Shown: positions 10,846 through 22,225 of the stretch, in pieces
Position numbering within the stretch: the stretch's first letter is position 1
How the letters are laid out: each line of letters begins with the position of its first letter
Source of the DNA: Sacculina carcini
Taxonomy: Eukaryota; Arthropoda; Thecostraca; Sacculinidae
Reading direction: 5' to 3'
NCBI GenBank assembly: GCA_916048095.2
Contig: CAJZIA020000003.1
Location: forward strand, 619,001 to 683,000
Length of the DNA: 64,000 nt
The notes under the pieces: model-generated
What the model was told of the DNA's origin: nothing
Databases searched by the model: none
The model's input: the letters and a program-made list of their open reading frames with translations, nothing else
Translations under genes and position numbers: made by a program

Positions 10846-11895
10846 CAATCAAAAAACCATCATGTGTGTGGGACATACTTGTGTCCATTTATTACGGAAC
10901 GGGTTGCGAAGCAGGAGGCTTCCACCACCCCACACCGATGCTTTCTGCAGCCGCTTAAACCTGCTGCAATTAATCAGAAGCAATTGTATATTTTTTATGA
11001 TTTCGAGTGCATGAATATCCCTGAAACTAACCGTCATGTTCCCAACTATTGCGTGTGTCAGATTTGTTGTTCTGCTGGCTTCGAAAATATATCCGATCCT
11101 TGCTCTGTTTGCGGCACTAACCAGCATGAGTATGTATTCTCCGGACCGAATACGCTGCAGGACTTTGGTCGATGGTTGTTTTCCCACGATCAAGCCAAAG
11201 TCATGGCCCATTACGCACAAGGCTATTACAACAACTTGGTCGTGGAATATGCGCTGAGTCAGGGCATGTGGCCAGATCTCATAATGTACGGTCTAAAAAT
11301 CCTCTCCATCAAATTTCCCAACTCCAAACTTCATTTCCTTGATTCGTTCAGTTTTCTGCCTATGCCTCTCGCTAAATTTTCCAAAACATTCAATATTCCT
11401 GTCCGTAAAGGTTTCTTTCCTCACACGATGAACACTCCTGATCACCAATCCTATGTTGGACCGTTCCCGACAGTCGATATGTTTGATGCGGATCATATGT
11501 CGGTCGACCAGCGTGCCGAGTTTCTGACCTGCCATGCCAGTCAAATTGGCAAGACATATAATTTCCGCCGTGAAATGGGTGCATATTGTCGTGACGATGT
11601 CAATGTACTTCGTCTCGGCGCACTGCGCTTCCGTGACCAGTTCATTAGTGTCACGAAAACAGACCCGTTACAGTGTGTCACATTACCATCTGCGTGCCAC
11701 ACTGTCTGGCGGTCAAAGTATTTGCGCAAAAGCACTGTGGCTTTGGTTCCGAGTCAACTGCACTACCGTCCAACGGGTAACTATTCAAAGAAATCGATCC
11801 AGTGGTTGGAGATGGAGGCGTCGTCTCGCGGTATCAATATCCAGCACGCACTGAACTCTGGTGAAGTGCGTATTTGACCGTACAAAGTGGACGGC
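10846..11895 (+). pseudogene. Polinton protein-primed DNA polymerase B fragment (fossil)
   Basis: The translation covers the zinc-finger end and exonuclease region of the polymerase encoded at 22226-25813 (CGTYLCPF, FYDFECMN, GAYCRDDVNVLRLG, RPTGNYSKKSIQW) and stops well before the polymerase motifs. Part of broken Polinton remnant B. Confidence 0.93.
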
Positions 11896-11944
11896 TACGA
11901 CTCTAACACATCTATGCTCTACACACAAATAATCGAAATAAATT

Positions 11945-13012
11945 GGATGAATAAAATAAAATAAATAAAATAAATAAAATAGAGAAAATAAAGAAAATAA
12001 AGAAAATAAAGAAAATAAAGAAAATAAAGAAAATAAAGAAAATAAAGAAAATAAAGAAAATAAAGAAAATAAAGAAAATAAAGAAAATAAAGAAAATAAA
12101 GAAAATAAAGAAAATAAAGAAAATAAAGAAAATAAAGAAAATAAAGAAAATAAAGAAAATAAAGAAAATAAAGAAAATAAAGAAAATAAAGAAAATAAAG
12201 AAAATAAAGAAAATAAAGAAAATAAAGAAAATAAAGAAAATAAAGAAAATAAAGAAAATAAAGAAAATAAAGAAAATAAAGAAAATAAAGAAAATAAAGA
12301 AAATAAAGAAAATAAAGAAAATAAAGAAAATAAAGAAAATAAAGAAAATAAAGAAAATATAGATGACGTCAGCAGTGCTGACTCAGCACTGCATTCAATG
12401 TCACCTTGGCTGATGCAATGCACACACCATGATACCGCGCTGACGTCTGCGCATGCGCAGTACATCAAACACATTCCCCGCCAGTCTGGCGCCATCTCAA
12501 GGTAACCTCGGATGGTGCACAATCACGCACCGCGTACGTGATACCGCGGTGACGTCTGCGCATGCGCAGTTTGAACAAATCATTGTTATAGACATCTTCT
12601 ACCATCCACCGTCTATTCACCCGTTTAAACACACTTGATAAATATTTTTCAAATTAATTTCATTATATTTTTTAATCAACTTGTTTTAACACAACTAATT
12701 ATCATAACCTAATATAATAAACATTAATATACGAAATACGTGCGCCACAATTGTATCATGTGCGCCACAAGTGTCTCACAATTCTATGAATTAATTTAAT
12801 TCTCAAACTAATTTAAAAAACATTAATATACCTAATACGCGCGCCACAATTGTATCATGTGCGTCACAAGTGCTTCACAATTCTCTAAATTTATTTAATT
12901 CATAGAATTGTGAGACACTTGTGGCGCACATGATACAATTGTGGCGCACGTATTTCGTATATTAATGTTTATTATATTAGGTTATGATAATTAGTTGTGT
13001 TAAAACAAGTTA
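11945..13012 (+). repeat. Satellite unit 1 (rearranged block with fold-back)
   Basis: Tract 11945-12358, mostly GAAAATAAA. The block 12359-13012 begins as a type A block, but from about 12896 to 13012 it carries an inverted copy of its own 12682-12800 segment, making a fold-back in place of the tRNA-like end. The next tract starts directly after. Confidence 0.9.
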
Positions 13013-14096
13013 AGAAAATAAAGAAAATAAAGAAAATAAAGAAAATAAAGAAAATAAAGAAAATAAAGAAAATAAAGAAAATAAAGAAAATAAAGAAAAT
13101 AAAGAAAATAAAGAAAATAAAGAAAATAAAGAAAATAAAGAAAATAAAGAAAATAAAGAAAATAAAGAAAATAAAGAAAATAAAGAAAATAAATAAAATA
13201 AAGAAAATAAAGAAAATAAAGAAAATAAAGAAAATAAAGAAAATAAAGAAAATAAAGAAAATAAAGAAAATAAAGAAAATAAAGAAAATAAAGAAAATAA
13301 AGAAAATAAAGGAAATAAAGAAAATAAAGAAAATAAAGAAAATAAAGAAAATAAGGAAAATAAAGAAAATAAAGAAAATATAGATGACGTCAGCAGTGCT
13401 GACTCAGCACTGCATTCAAGGTCACCTTGGCTGATGCAATGCACACACCATGATACCGCGCTGACGTCTGCGCATGCGCAGTACATCAAACACATTCCCC
13501 GCCAGTCTGGCGCCATCTCAATGTAACCTTGGATGGTGCACAATCACGCACCGCGTACGTGATACCGCGCTGACGTCTGCGCATGCGCAGTTTGAACAAA
13601 TCATTGTTATAGACATCTTCTACCATCCACCGTCTATTCACCCGTTTAAACACACTTGATAAATATTTTTCAAATTAATTTCATTATATTTTTTAATCAA
13701 CTTGTTTTAACACAACTAATTATCATAACCTAATATAATAAACATTAATATACGAAATACGCGCGCCACAATTGTATCATGTGCATTTGTCTCACAACTC
13801 TAAATTAATTTAGTTAGCATAACCAAATATAATAAACATTAATATATCTAATACGTGCGCCACAATTGTATCATGTGCGCCACAAGTATCTCACAATTCT
13901 ATATATTAATTGTACACTCGTGCTTGCGCACTATATATACCACATATAAACCATCTCTCTTGAACATCTACAATGGCCGAACCGCGTAAGACTCTGCTCG
14001 AACCCCGAGGACCTCGGTTCGAATCCCAGCCAGGTAATAACTTTCTTCACTCAACACTAAACTCTACACACAAATAATCGAAATAAATTGGATGAA
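13013..14096 (+). repeat. Satellite unit 2 (short type A block)
   Basis: Tract 13013-13378; block 13379-14096 (about 718 bp), with fewer subrepeats than a full type A block. tRNA-like B box at 14016-14026. Confidence 0.9.
13972..14034 (+). other. tRNA-like segment (class-II Ser/Leu type), representative copy
   Basis: TGGCCGAACCGCGTAAGAC resembles the A box and D arm of tRNA-Ser/Leu, and GGTTCGAATCC (14016-14026) is an exact Pol III B box, about 30 bp apart. The T arm mostly pairs, but the would-be acceptor strands do not, so this is a tRNA-derived relic rather than a tRNA gene. B boxes of the other plus-strand copies end at 15015, 17419, 18931, 37416, 38739, 40225, 42223, 44231, 45637, 46752, 47984, 49282, 50433, 51629, 52411, 53591, 54391, 56945, 58249 and 60093. 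Inverted copies lie at 61604-61614 and 63279-63289. Both Polinton terminal repeats carry one too (20940-20950 inverted, 36850-36860). Confidence 0.7.
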
Positions 14097-15085
14097 TAAA
14101 ATAAAATAAATAAAATAAATAAAATAAATAAAATAGAGAAAATAAAGAAAATAAAGAAAATAAAGAAAATAAAGAAAATAAAGAAAATAAAGAAAATAAA
14201 GAAAATAAAGAAAATAAAGAAAATAAAGAAAATAAAGAAAATAAAGAAAATAAAGAAAATAAAGAAAATAAAGAAAATAAAGAAAATAAAGAAAATAAAG
14301 AAAATAAAGAAAATAAAGAAAATAAAGAAAATAAAGAAAATAAAGAAAATAAAGAAAATAAAGAAAATATAGATGACGTCAGCAGTGCTGACTCAGCACT
14401 GCATTCAAGGTCACCTTGGCTGATGCAATGCACACACCATGATACCGCGCTGACGTCTGCGCATGCGCAGTACATCAAACACATTCCCCGCCAGTCTGGC
14501 GCCATCTCAATGTAACCTTGGATGGTGCACAATCACGCACCGCGTACGTGATACCGCGCTGACGTCTGCGCATGCGCAGTTTGAACAAATCATTGTTATA
14601 GACATCTTCTACCATCCACCGTCTATTCACCCGTTTAAACACACTTGATAAATATTTTTCAAATTAATTTCATTATATTTTTAAATCAACTTGTTTTAAC
14701 ACAACTAATTATCATAACCTAATATAATAAACATTAATATACGAAATACGCGCGCCACAATTGTATGATGTGCATTTGTCTCACAACTCTAAATTAATTT
14801 AGTTAGCATAACCAAATATAATAAACATTAATATATCTAATACGTGCGCCACAATTGTATCATGTGCGCCACAAGTATCTCACAATCCTATATATTAATT
14901 GTACACTCGTGCTTGCGCACTATATATACCACATATAAACCATCTCTCTTGAACATCTACAATGGCCGAACCGCGTAAGACTCTGCTCGAACCCCGAGGA
15001 CCTCGGTTCGAATCCCAGCCAGGTAATAACTTTCTTCACTCAACACTAAACTCTACACACAAATAATCGAAATAAATTGGATGAA
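14097..15085 (+). repeat. Satellite unit 3 (short type A block)
   Basis: Tract 14097-14368; block 14369-15085, nearly identical to the unit 2 block, pointing to a recent duplication of the pair. B box at 15005-15015. Confidence 0.9.
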
Positions 15086-17489
15086 TAAAATAAAATAAAT
15101 AAAATAAATAAAATAGAGAAAATAAAGAAAATAAAGAAAATAAAGAAAATAAAGAAAATAAAGAAAATAAAGAAAATAAAGAAAATAAAGAAAATAAAGA
15201 AAATAAAGAAAATAAAGAAAATAAAGAAAATAAAGAAAATAAAGAAAATAAAGAAAATAAAGAAAATAAAGAAAATAAAGAAAATAAAGAAAATAAAGAA
15301 AATAAAGAAAATAAAGAAAATAAAGAAAATAAAGAAAATAAAGAAAATAAAGAAAATAAAGAAAATAAAGAAAATAAAGAAAATAAAGAAAATAAAGAAA
15401 ATAAAGAAAATAAAGAAAATAAAGAAAATAAAGAAAATAAAGAAAATAAAGAAAATAAAGAAAATAAAGAAAATAAAGAAAATAAAGAAAATAAAGAAAA
15501 TAAAGAAAATAAAGAAAATAAAGAAAATAAAGAAAATAAAGAAAATAAAGAAAATAAAGAAAATAAAGAAAATAAAGAAAATAAAGAAAATAAAGAAAAT
15601 AAATAAAATAAATAAAATAAATAAAATAAATAAAATAAATAAAATAAATAAAATAAATAAAATAAATAAAATAAATAAAATAAATAAAATAAATAAAATA
15701 AATAAAATAAATAAAATAAATAAAATAAATAAAAAAAATAAAATAAATAAAATAAATAAAATAAATAAAATAAATAAAATAAATAAAATAAATAAAATAA
15801 ATAAAATAAATAAAATAAATAAAATAAATAAAATAAATAAAATAAATAAAATAAAGAAAATAAAGAAAATAAAGAAAATAAAGAAAATAAAGAAAATAAA
15901 GAAAATAAAGAAAATAAAGAAAATAAAGAAAATAAAGAAAATAAAGAAAATAAAGAAAATAAAGAAAATAAATAAAATAAATAAAATAAATAAAATAAAT
16001 AAAATAAATAAAATAAATAAAATAAATAAAATAAATAAAATAAATAAAATAAATAAAATAAAGAAAATAAATAAAATAAATAAAATAAATAAAATAAATA
16101 AAATAAATAAAATAAATAAAATAAATAAAATAAATAAAATAAATAAAATAAATAAAATAAATAAAATAAATAAAATAAATAAAATAAATAAAATAAATAA
16201 AATAAATAAAATAAATAAAATATAGAAAATATAGAAAATATAGAAAATATAGAAAATATAGAAAATATAGAAAATATAGAAAATAAATAAAATAAATAAA
16301 ATAAAGAAAATAAAGAAAATAAAGAAAATAAAGAAAATAAAGAAAATAAAGAAAATAAAGAAAATAAAGAAAATAAAGAAAATAAAGAAAATAAAGAAAA
16401 TAAAGAAAATATAGAAAATATAGAAAATAAAGAAAATAAAGAAAATAAAGAAAATATAGAAAATAAAGAAAATAAAGAAAATAAAGAAAATAAAGAAAAT
16501 AAAGAAAATAAAGAAAATAAAGAAAATAAAGAAAATAAAGAAAATAAAGAAAATAAAGAAAATAAAGAAAATATAGATGACGTCAGCAGTGCTGACTCAG
16601 CACTGCATTCAAGGTCACCTTGGCTGATGCAATGCACACACCATGATACCGCGCTGACGTCTGCGCATGCGCAGTACATCAAACACATTCCCCGCCAGTC
16701 TGGCGCCATCTCAAGGTAACCTTGGATGGTGCACAATCACGCACCGCGTACGTGATACCGCGCTGACGTCTGCGCATGCGCAGTTTGAACAAATCATTGT
16801 TATAGACATCTTCTACCATCCACCGTCTATTCACCCGTTTAAACACACTTGATAAATATTTTTCAAATTAATTTCATTATATTTTTAAATCAACTTGTTT
16901 TAACACAACTAATTATCATAACCTAATATAACAAACATTAATATACGAAATACGTGCGCCACAATTATATCATGTGCGCCACAAGTGTATCACAATTCTA
17001 TGAATTAATTTAATTCTCAAACTAATTTAAAAAACATTAATATACCTAATACGCGCGCCACAATTGTATCATGTGCGTCACAAATGTTTCACAATTCTCT
17101 AAATTTATTTAATTAGCATAACATAATATAATAAACATTAATATACCAAATACGCGCGCCACAATTGTATCATGTGCATTTGTCTCACAACTCTAAATTA
17201 ATTTAGTTAGCAAAACCAAATATAATAAACATTAATATATCTAATACGTGCGCCACAATTGTATCATGTGCGCCACAAGTATCTCACAATTCTATATATT
17301 AATTGTACACTCGTGCTTGCGCACTATATATACCACATATAAACCATCTCTCTTGAACATCTACAATGGCCGAACCGCGTAAGACTCTGCTCGAACCCCG
17401 AGGACCTCGGTTCGAATCCCAGCCAGGTAATAACTTTCTTCACTCAACACTAAACTCTACACACAAATAATCGAAATAAATTGGATGAA
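15086..17489 (+). repeat. Satellite unit 4 (full type A block, long mosaic tract)
   Basis: Tract 15086-16571 alternates long runs of GAAAATAAA and TAAAATAAA with a short GAAAATATA run near 16220-16285. Block 16572-17489 is a full 918-bp type A block. B box at 17409-17419. Confidence 0.9.
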
Positions 17490-19002
17490 TAAAATAAAAT
17501 AAAGAAAATAAAGAAAATAAAGAAAATAAAGAAAATAAAGAAAATAAAGAAAATAAAGAAAATAAAGAAAATAAAGAAAATAAAGAAAATAAATAAAATA
17601 AATAAAATAAATAAAATAAATAAAATAAAGAAAATAAAGAAAATAAATAAAATAAATAAAATAAATAAAATAAAGAAAATAAAGAAAATAAAGAAAATAA
17701 AGAAAATAAAGAAAATAAAGAAAATAAAGAAAATAAATAAAATAAATAAAATAAATAAAATAAATAAAATAAAGAAAATAAAGAAAATAAAGAAAATAAA
17801 TAAAATAAATAAAATAAATAAAATAAATAAAATAAATAAAATAAATAAAATAAATAAAATAAATAAAATAAATAAAATAAATAAAATAAATAAAATAAAT
17901 AAAATAAATAAAATAAATAAAATAAAGAAAATGAAGAAAATGAAGAAAATGAAGAAAATGAAGAAAATAAATAAAATAAATAAAATAAATAAAATAAATA
18001 AAATAAATAAAATAAAGAAAATAAATAAAATAAATAAAATAAATAAAATAAAGAAAATAAAGAAAATAAAGAAAATAAAGAAAATAAAGAAAATAAAGAA
18101 AATAAAGAAAATAAAGAAAATAAAGAAAATAAAGAAAATAAAGAAAATAAAGAAAATAAAGAAAATAAAGAAAATAAAGAAAATAAAGAAAATAAAGAAA
18201 ATAAAGAAAATAAAGAAAATAAAGAAAATAAAGAAAATAAAGAAAATAAAGAAAATAAAGAAAATAAAGAAAATAAAGAAAATAAAGAAAATAAAGAAAA
18301 TAAAGAAAATAAAGAAAATAAAGAAAATAAAGAAAATAAAGAAAAATAAAGAAAATAAAGAAAATAAAGAAAATAAAGAAAATAAAGAAAATAAAGAAAA
18401 TAAAGAAAATAAAGAAAATAAAGAAAATAAAGAAAATAAAGAAAATAAAGAAAATAAAGAAAATAAAGAAAATAAAGAAAATAAAGAAAATAAAGAAAAT
18501 AAAGAAAATAAAGAAAATAAAGAAAATAAAGAAAATAAAGAAAATAACTTAATATACCTAATACGCGCGCCACAATTGTATCATGTGCGTCACAAGTGTT
18601 TCACAATTCTCTAAATTTATTTAATTAGCATAACATAATATAATAAACATTAATATACCAAATACGCGCGCCACAATTGTATCATGTGCATTTGTCTCAC
18701 AACTCTAAATTAATTTAGTTAGCATAACCAAATATAATAAACATTAATATATCTAATACGTGCGCCACAATTGTATCATGTGCGCCACAAGTATCTCACA
18801 ATTCTATATATTAATTGTACACTCGTGCTTGCGCACTATATATACCACATATAAACCATCTCTCTTGAACATCTACAATGGCCGAACCGCGTAAGACTCT
18901 GCTCGAACCCCGAGGACCTCGGTTCGAATCCCAGCCAGGTAATAACTTTCTTCACTCAACACTAAACTCTACACACAAATAATCGAAATAAATTGGATGA
19001 AT
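17490..19002 (+). repeat. Satellite unit 5 (type B block)
   Basis: Tract 17490-18546 with a GAAAATGAA cluster near 17928-17960. Block 18547-19002 is type B: it starts at ACTTAATATACC and lacks the CRE/MARE/NRF1 module and first subrepeats. It keeps CACTCGTGC before the tRNA-like segment (B box 18921-18931). Confidence 0.9.
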
Positions 19003-20444
19003 AAAATAAAATAAATAAAATAAAGAAAATAAAGAAAATAAAGAAAATAAAGAAAATAAAGAAAATAAAGAAAATAAAGAAAATAACGAAAATAAATAAA
19101 ATAAATAAAATAAATAAAATAAATAAAATAAAGAAAATGAATAAAATAAAGAAAATAAATAAAATAAATAAAATAAATAAAATAAATAAAATAAATAAAA
19201 TAAATAAAATAAATAAAATAAATAAAATAAATAAAATAAATAAAATAAATAAAATAAATAAAATAAATAAAATAAAGAAAATGAAGAAAATGAAGAAAAT
19301 GAAGAAAATAAATAAAATAAATAAAATAAATAAAATAAATAAAATAAATAAAATAAAGAAAATAAATAAAATAAATAAAATAAATAAAATAAATAAAATA
19401 AAGAAAATAAAGAAAATAAAGAAAATAAAGAAAATAAAGAAAATAAAGAAAATAAAGAAAATAAAGAAAATAAAGAAAATAAAGAAAATAAAGAAAATAA
19501 AGAAAATAAAGAAAATAAAGAAAATAAAGAAAATAAAGAAAATAAAGAAAATAAAGAAAATAAAGAAAATAAAGAAAATAAAGAAAATAAAGAAAATAAA
19601 GAAAATAAAGAAAATAAAGAAAATAAAGAAAATAAAGAAAATAAAGAAAATAAAGAAAATAAAGAAAATAAAGAAAATATAGATGACGTCAGCAGTGCTG
19701 ACTCAGCACTGCATTCAAGGTCACCTTGGCTGATGCAATGCACACACCATGATACCGCGCTGACGTCTGCGCATGCGCAGTACATCAAACACATTCCCCG
19801 CCAGTCTGGCGCCATCTCAAGGTAACCTTGGATGGCGCACAATCACGCACCGCGTACGTGATACCGCGCTGACGTCTGCGCATGCGCAGTTTGAACAAAT
19901 CATTGTTATAGACATCTTCTACCATCCACCGTCTATTCACCCGTTTAAACACACTTGATAAATATTTTTCAAATTAATTTCATTATATTTTTAAATCAAC
20001 TTGTTTTAACACAACTAATTATCATAACCTAATATAACAAACATTAATATACGAAATAAGTGCGCCACAATTATATCATGTGCGCCACAAGTGTATCACA
20101 ATTCTATGAATTAATTTAATTCTCAAACTAATTTAAAAAACATTAATATACCTAATACGCGCGCCACAATTGTATCATGTGCGTCACAAATGTTTCACAA
20201 TTCTCTAAATTTATTTAATTAGCATAACATAATATAATAAACATTAATATACCAAATACGCGCGCCACAATTGTATCATGTGCATTTGTCTCACAACTCT
20301 AAATTAATTTAGTTAGCAAAACCAAATATAATAAACATTAATATATCTAATACGTGCGCCACAATTGTATCATGTGCGCCACAAGTATCTCACAATTCTA
20401 TATATTAATTGTACACTCGTGCTTGCGCACTATATATACCACAT
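19003..20444 (+). repeat. Satellite unit 6, first part (type A block split by Polinton)
   Basis: Tract 19003-19678; block part 19679-20444 (766 bp) ends at TATACCACAT, where the Polinton is inserted. The remaining 152 bp, after the duplicated CACAT, lie at 37336-37487; together they give 918 bp, the length of a full type A block. Confidence 0.95.
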
Positions 20445-21640
20445 AGTAGTAGGCCGGTACACTTTGTGACATTTGCACAAGTGGGGGAAGTGGGGAGGGG
20501 GAGGGGGGGTTTTTGCACGCTTTAGGCCCCGCCCCCTTATGACGTCACAGGTTTTTGCACGGTTTAGGCCCCGCCCCCTTATGACGTCATTTTTGCACAT
20601 GTGGCTCCCTCTATACCTGACCGGTGGCGCCCTCTATACCGGAAGTGGCGCCCTCCATACTTGACAAGTAGCGCCGCCTATACCTGACCAGTGGCGCCGC
20701 CTATACCTGACCTGACCGGAAGTGGTGCCATCTATGGTGAGCGTCGGTACCTGTGAACGCAGCAGCGACATCTATACATTTTTGAATCAATTTATTTATT
20801 TATTAATTCATTTATTTATTTTATTGATTTACTTTATTTATTTAATTTAATTTACTTATTTTATTTAATTCATCTTATTTATTTCGATTATTTGTGTGTA
20901 GAGTGTAGTGTCGAGTGAAGAAAGTTTTTTACCTGGCTGGGATTCGAACCGAGGTCCTCGGGGTTCGAGCAGAGTCTTACGCAGTTCGGCTATTGTAGAG
21001 GTTCAAGAGGATGGTTTAAATGTGGTATATATAGTGCGCAAGCACGAGTGTACAATTAAATTAATTTCGAATTGTGAGACACTTGTGACGCACATGATAC
21101 AATTATGGCGCAGGTATTAATGTTTATTATATTTGGTTATGTTAATTAATCAATTTATAGAATTGTGAGACACTTGTGGCGCACATGATAAAATTGTGAC
21201 GCGCATATTAATGTTTATTATATTTGGTTATGTTAATTAATTAATTTATAGAATTGTGAGACAAATGTGGCGCGCATGATACAATTATGGCGCACGTATT
21301 AATGTTTATTATATTTGGTTATGAGAATTAAATTAATTTCGAATTGTGAGACACTTGTGACGCACATGATACATTAGTGGCGCGCGTATTTGGTATATTA
21401 TATTAGGTTATGGTAATTAATTGTGTTAAAACAAGTTGATTTAAAAATATTTATCAAGTGTGTTTAAACTGCGCATGCGCAGACGTCAGCACGGTATCAT
21501 GATGTGTGTATTGCATTATCCAAGGTGACCTTGAGATGGCGCCAGACTGGCGGGGAATGTGTTTGATGTACTGCGCATGCGCAGACGTCAGCACGGTATC
21601 ATGATGTGTGCATGTTTTTGATATACTGCGCATGCGCTGA
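20445..21640 (+). repeat. Polinton left terminal inverted repeat
   Basis: Order from the tip: GC-rich tip to about 20780, AT-rich tract (20787-20890), tRNA-like segment in inverted orientation, a TATATATAGTGCGCAAGCAC segment, four copies of the roughly 90-bp subrepeat (about 21060-21415), then NRF1-like palindromes at 21470-21481 and 21572-21583. The mirror copy is at about 36000-37330. The part inside the GC-rich tip is the source sequence of the surrounding satellite. Confidence 0.93.
20508..20608. promoter_or_regulatory. Duplicated GC-box/CRE segment in the Polinton tip
   Basis: Two direct copies of a segment of about 45 bp, each containing CCCCGCCCCCTTATGACGTCA (GC box next to the CRE palindrome TGACGTCA) followed by TTTTTGCAC. 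The same pair appears inverted at about 37180-37260 and, slightly diverged, at about 9765-9835. Downstream, to about 20730, five or six degenerate units contain GGCGCC with flanking TATACCTGACC. Regulatory or terminal-protein binding roles are possible; only the repeats are seen. Confidence 0.5.
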
Positions 21641-21680
21641 CGTCATCATCCAGCGTATATAAATTGTCGAGTCAGTGCGC
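21627..21680 (+). promoter_or_regulatory. Promoter of the Polinton replication genes
   Basis: An NRF1-like TGCGCATGCGCT (21627-21638) runs into TGACGTCA (21638-21645), followed by TATATAAA (21656-21663). A TCAGTG initiator-like hexamer lies at 21672-21677 but is only about 18 bp from the TATA box, so the true start may lie further downstream. Two more NRF1 palindromes are upstream at 21470 and 21572. Confidence 0.6.
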
Positions 21681-21783
21681 ATCTATCATTTCGTTTCATC
21701 GTTTGTCGGGTGCGGGTCGGTCTTTACTGCTCCATTGTTTTTTCGTGTTTGTTATATTTGCTGCCATATTGTTTCGGAGAGAG

Positions 21784-22146
21784 ATGGCTGCAAAGCATCG
21801 GTTGAGTGATGAGGAAGACTGTTCGCCAATGAAGCGTGGAGACACTGCCGAGGTGAGCAATATCCGATGTGTTTTGCAAGACGTGAGCTCAAGGTACGTT
21901 CGGCGATTCAGAGCTCAAGGAAAATCGTACCACCTGGAGCTCAACTTTACGGAGCCCGACAACGTCATTGGAGCAATTGCTTCAATTGAGGCGACCATCG
22001 ACGCTGTGGTGGGTCAGGTGCTCCAAGGAGTGGACCCTGACGATTATGTGGGCATTACTCTGCGCAACGCCGACTACAAGCAGGCCGCATACCTGGTGCC
22101 TCGGCGCGTCAGAGATTTCGACGCGTCACTTTTGTCAAAAAGGTAA
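21784..22146 (+). CDS. Polinton ORF upstream of the polymerase (replication-protein N-terminal-type domain)
   Basis: Begins at the first ATG after the terminal-repeat promoter (MAAKHRLSDEED); 120 aa. The middle, around LEGVDPDDYVG-like LQGVDPDDYVGITLRNADY and VPRRVRDF, resembles the N-terminal domain commonly found ahead of Polinton/adintovirus polymerases in invertebrates (family recognition from memory). The gap to the next open frame is under 100 bp and looks like a short intron. The two may therefore belong to one transcript, but the sequence alone does not prove that. It has an acidic N terminus and no membrane segment. Confidence 0.7.
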   Translation: MAAKHRLSDEEDCSPMKRGDTAEVSNIRCVLQDVSSRYVRRFRAQGKSYHLELNFTEPDNVIGAIASIEATIDAVVGQVLQGVDPDDYVGITLRNADYKQAAYLVPRRVRDFDASLLSKR

Positions 22147-22225
22147 GCGGTTTTGTATTATTATTTAGTTTTATTTACTAGATTTTATTTACGAGATTAA
22201 ATAATCAAATTAAAAATGAATTTGG

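Larger units (their letters stand above)
9698..11895 (+). mobile_element. Polinton remnant B: terminal repeat plus polymerase piece (fossil)
   Basis: Starts with AGTAGTAGGCCGGTACAC, the same tip as the whole Polinton at 20445. It continues through the GC-rich tip (CCGCCCCC and TGACGTCA boxes), an AT-rich minisatellite and four to five copies of the roughly 90-bp subrepeat, then passes into a piece of the protein-primed polymerase gene (about 10846-11895) with the exonuclease motifs DFE and YCRDD. The rest of the element is absent: a broken copy of the same subfamily, close to the whole copy by eye. Its right edge runs into satellite DNA at about 11917. Confidence 0.93.
11917..20444 (+). repeat. 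Polinton-TIR-derived satellite array, left part
   Basis: Six tandem units, each a 9-bp tract followed by a complex block, all in one orientation. Block order: TGACGTCAGC and MARE-like palindrome, NRF1-like palindromes, roughly 90-bp subrepeats, GTGCTTGCGCACTATATATA, tRNA-like segment, then AATAATCGAAATAAATTGG leading into the next tract. This order matches the inner right terminal repeat of the whole Polinton (about 35930-36935). The sixth block is split by the Polinton insertion. Confidence 0.95.

Noticed and set aside
13974-14034. Functional tRNA gene
   Set aside because: The B box is exact and the A box good, but the acceptor strands do not pair and no proper anticodon arm can be drawn.
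11917-20444. CRISPR-like array
   Set aside because: Repeats are directly tandem without unique spacers, in a eukaryotic context.
20908-21120. Frame beginning MSSEESFLPGWDSNRG in both Polinton terminal repeats
   Set aside because: It runs through the tRNA-like segment and subrepeats; the translation mirrors the B box (SNRGP) and is not a protein family.
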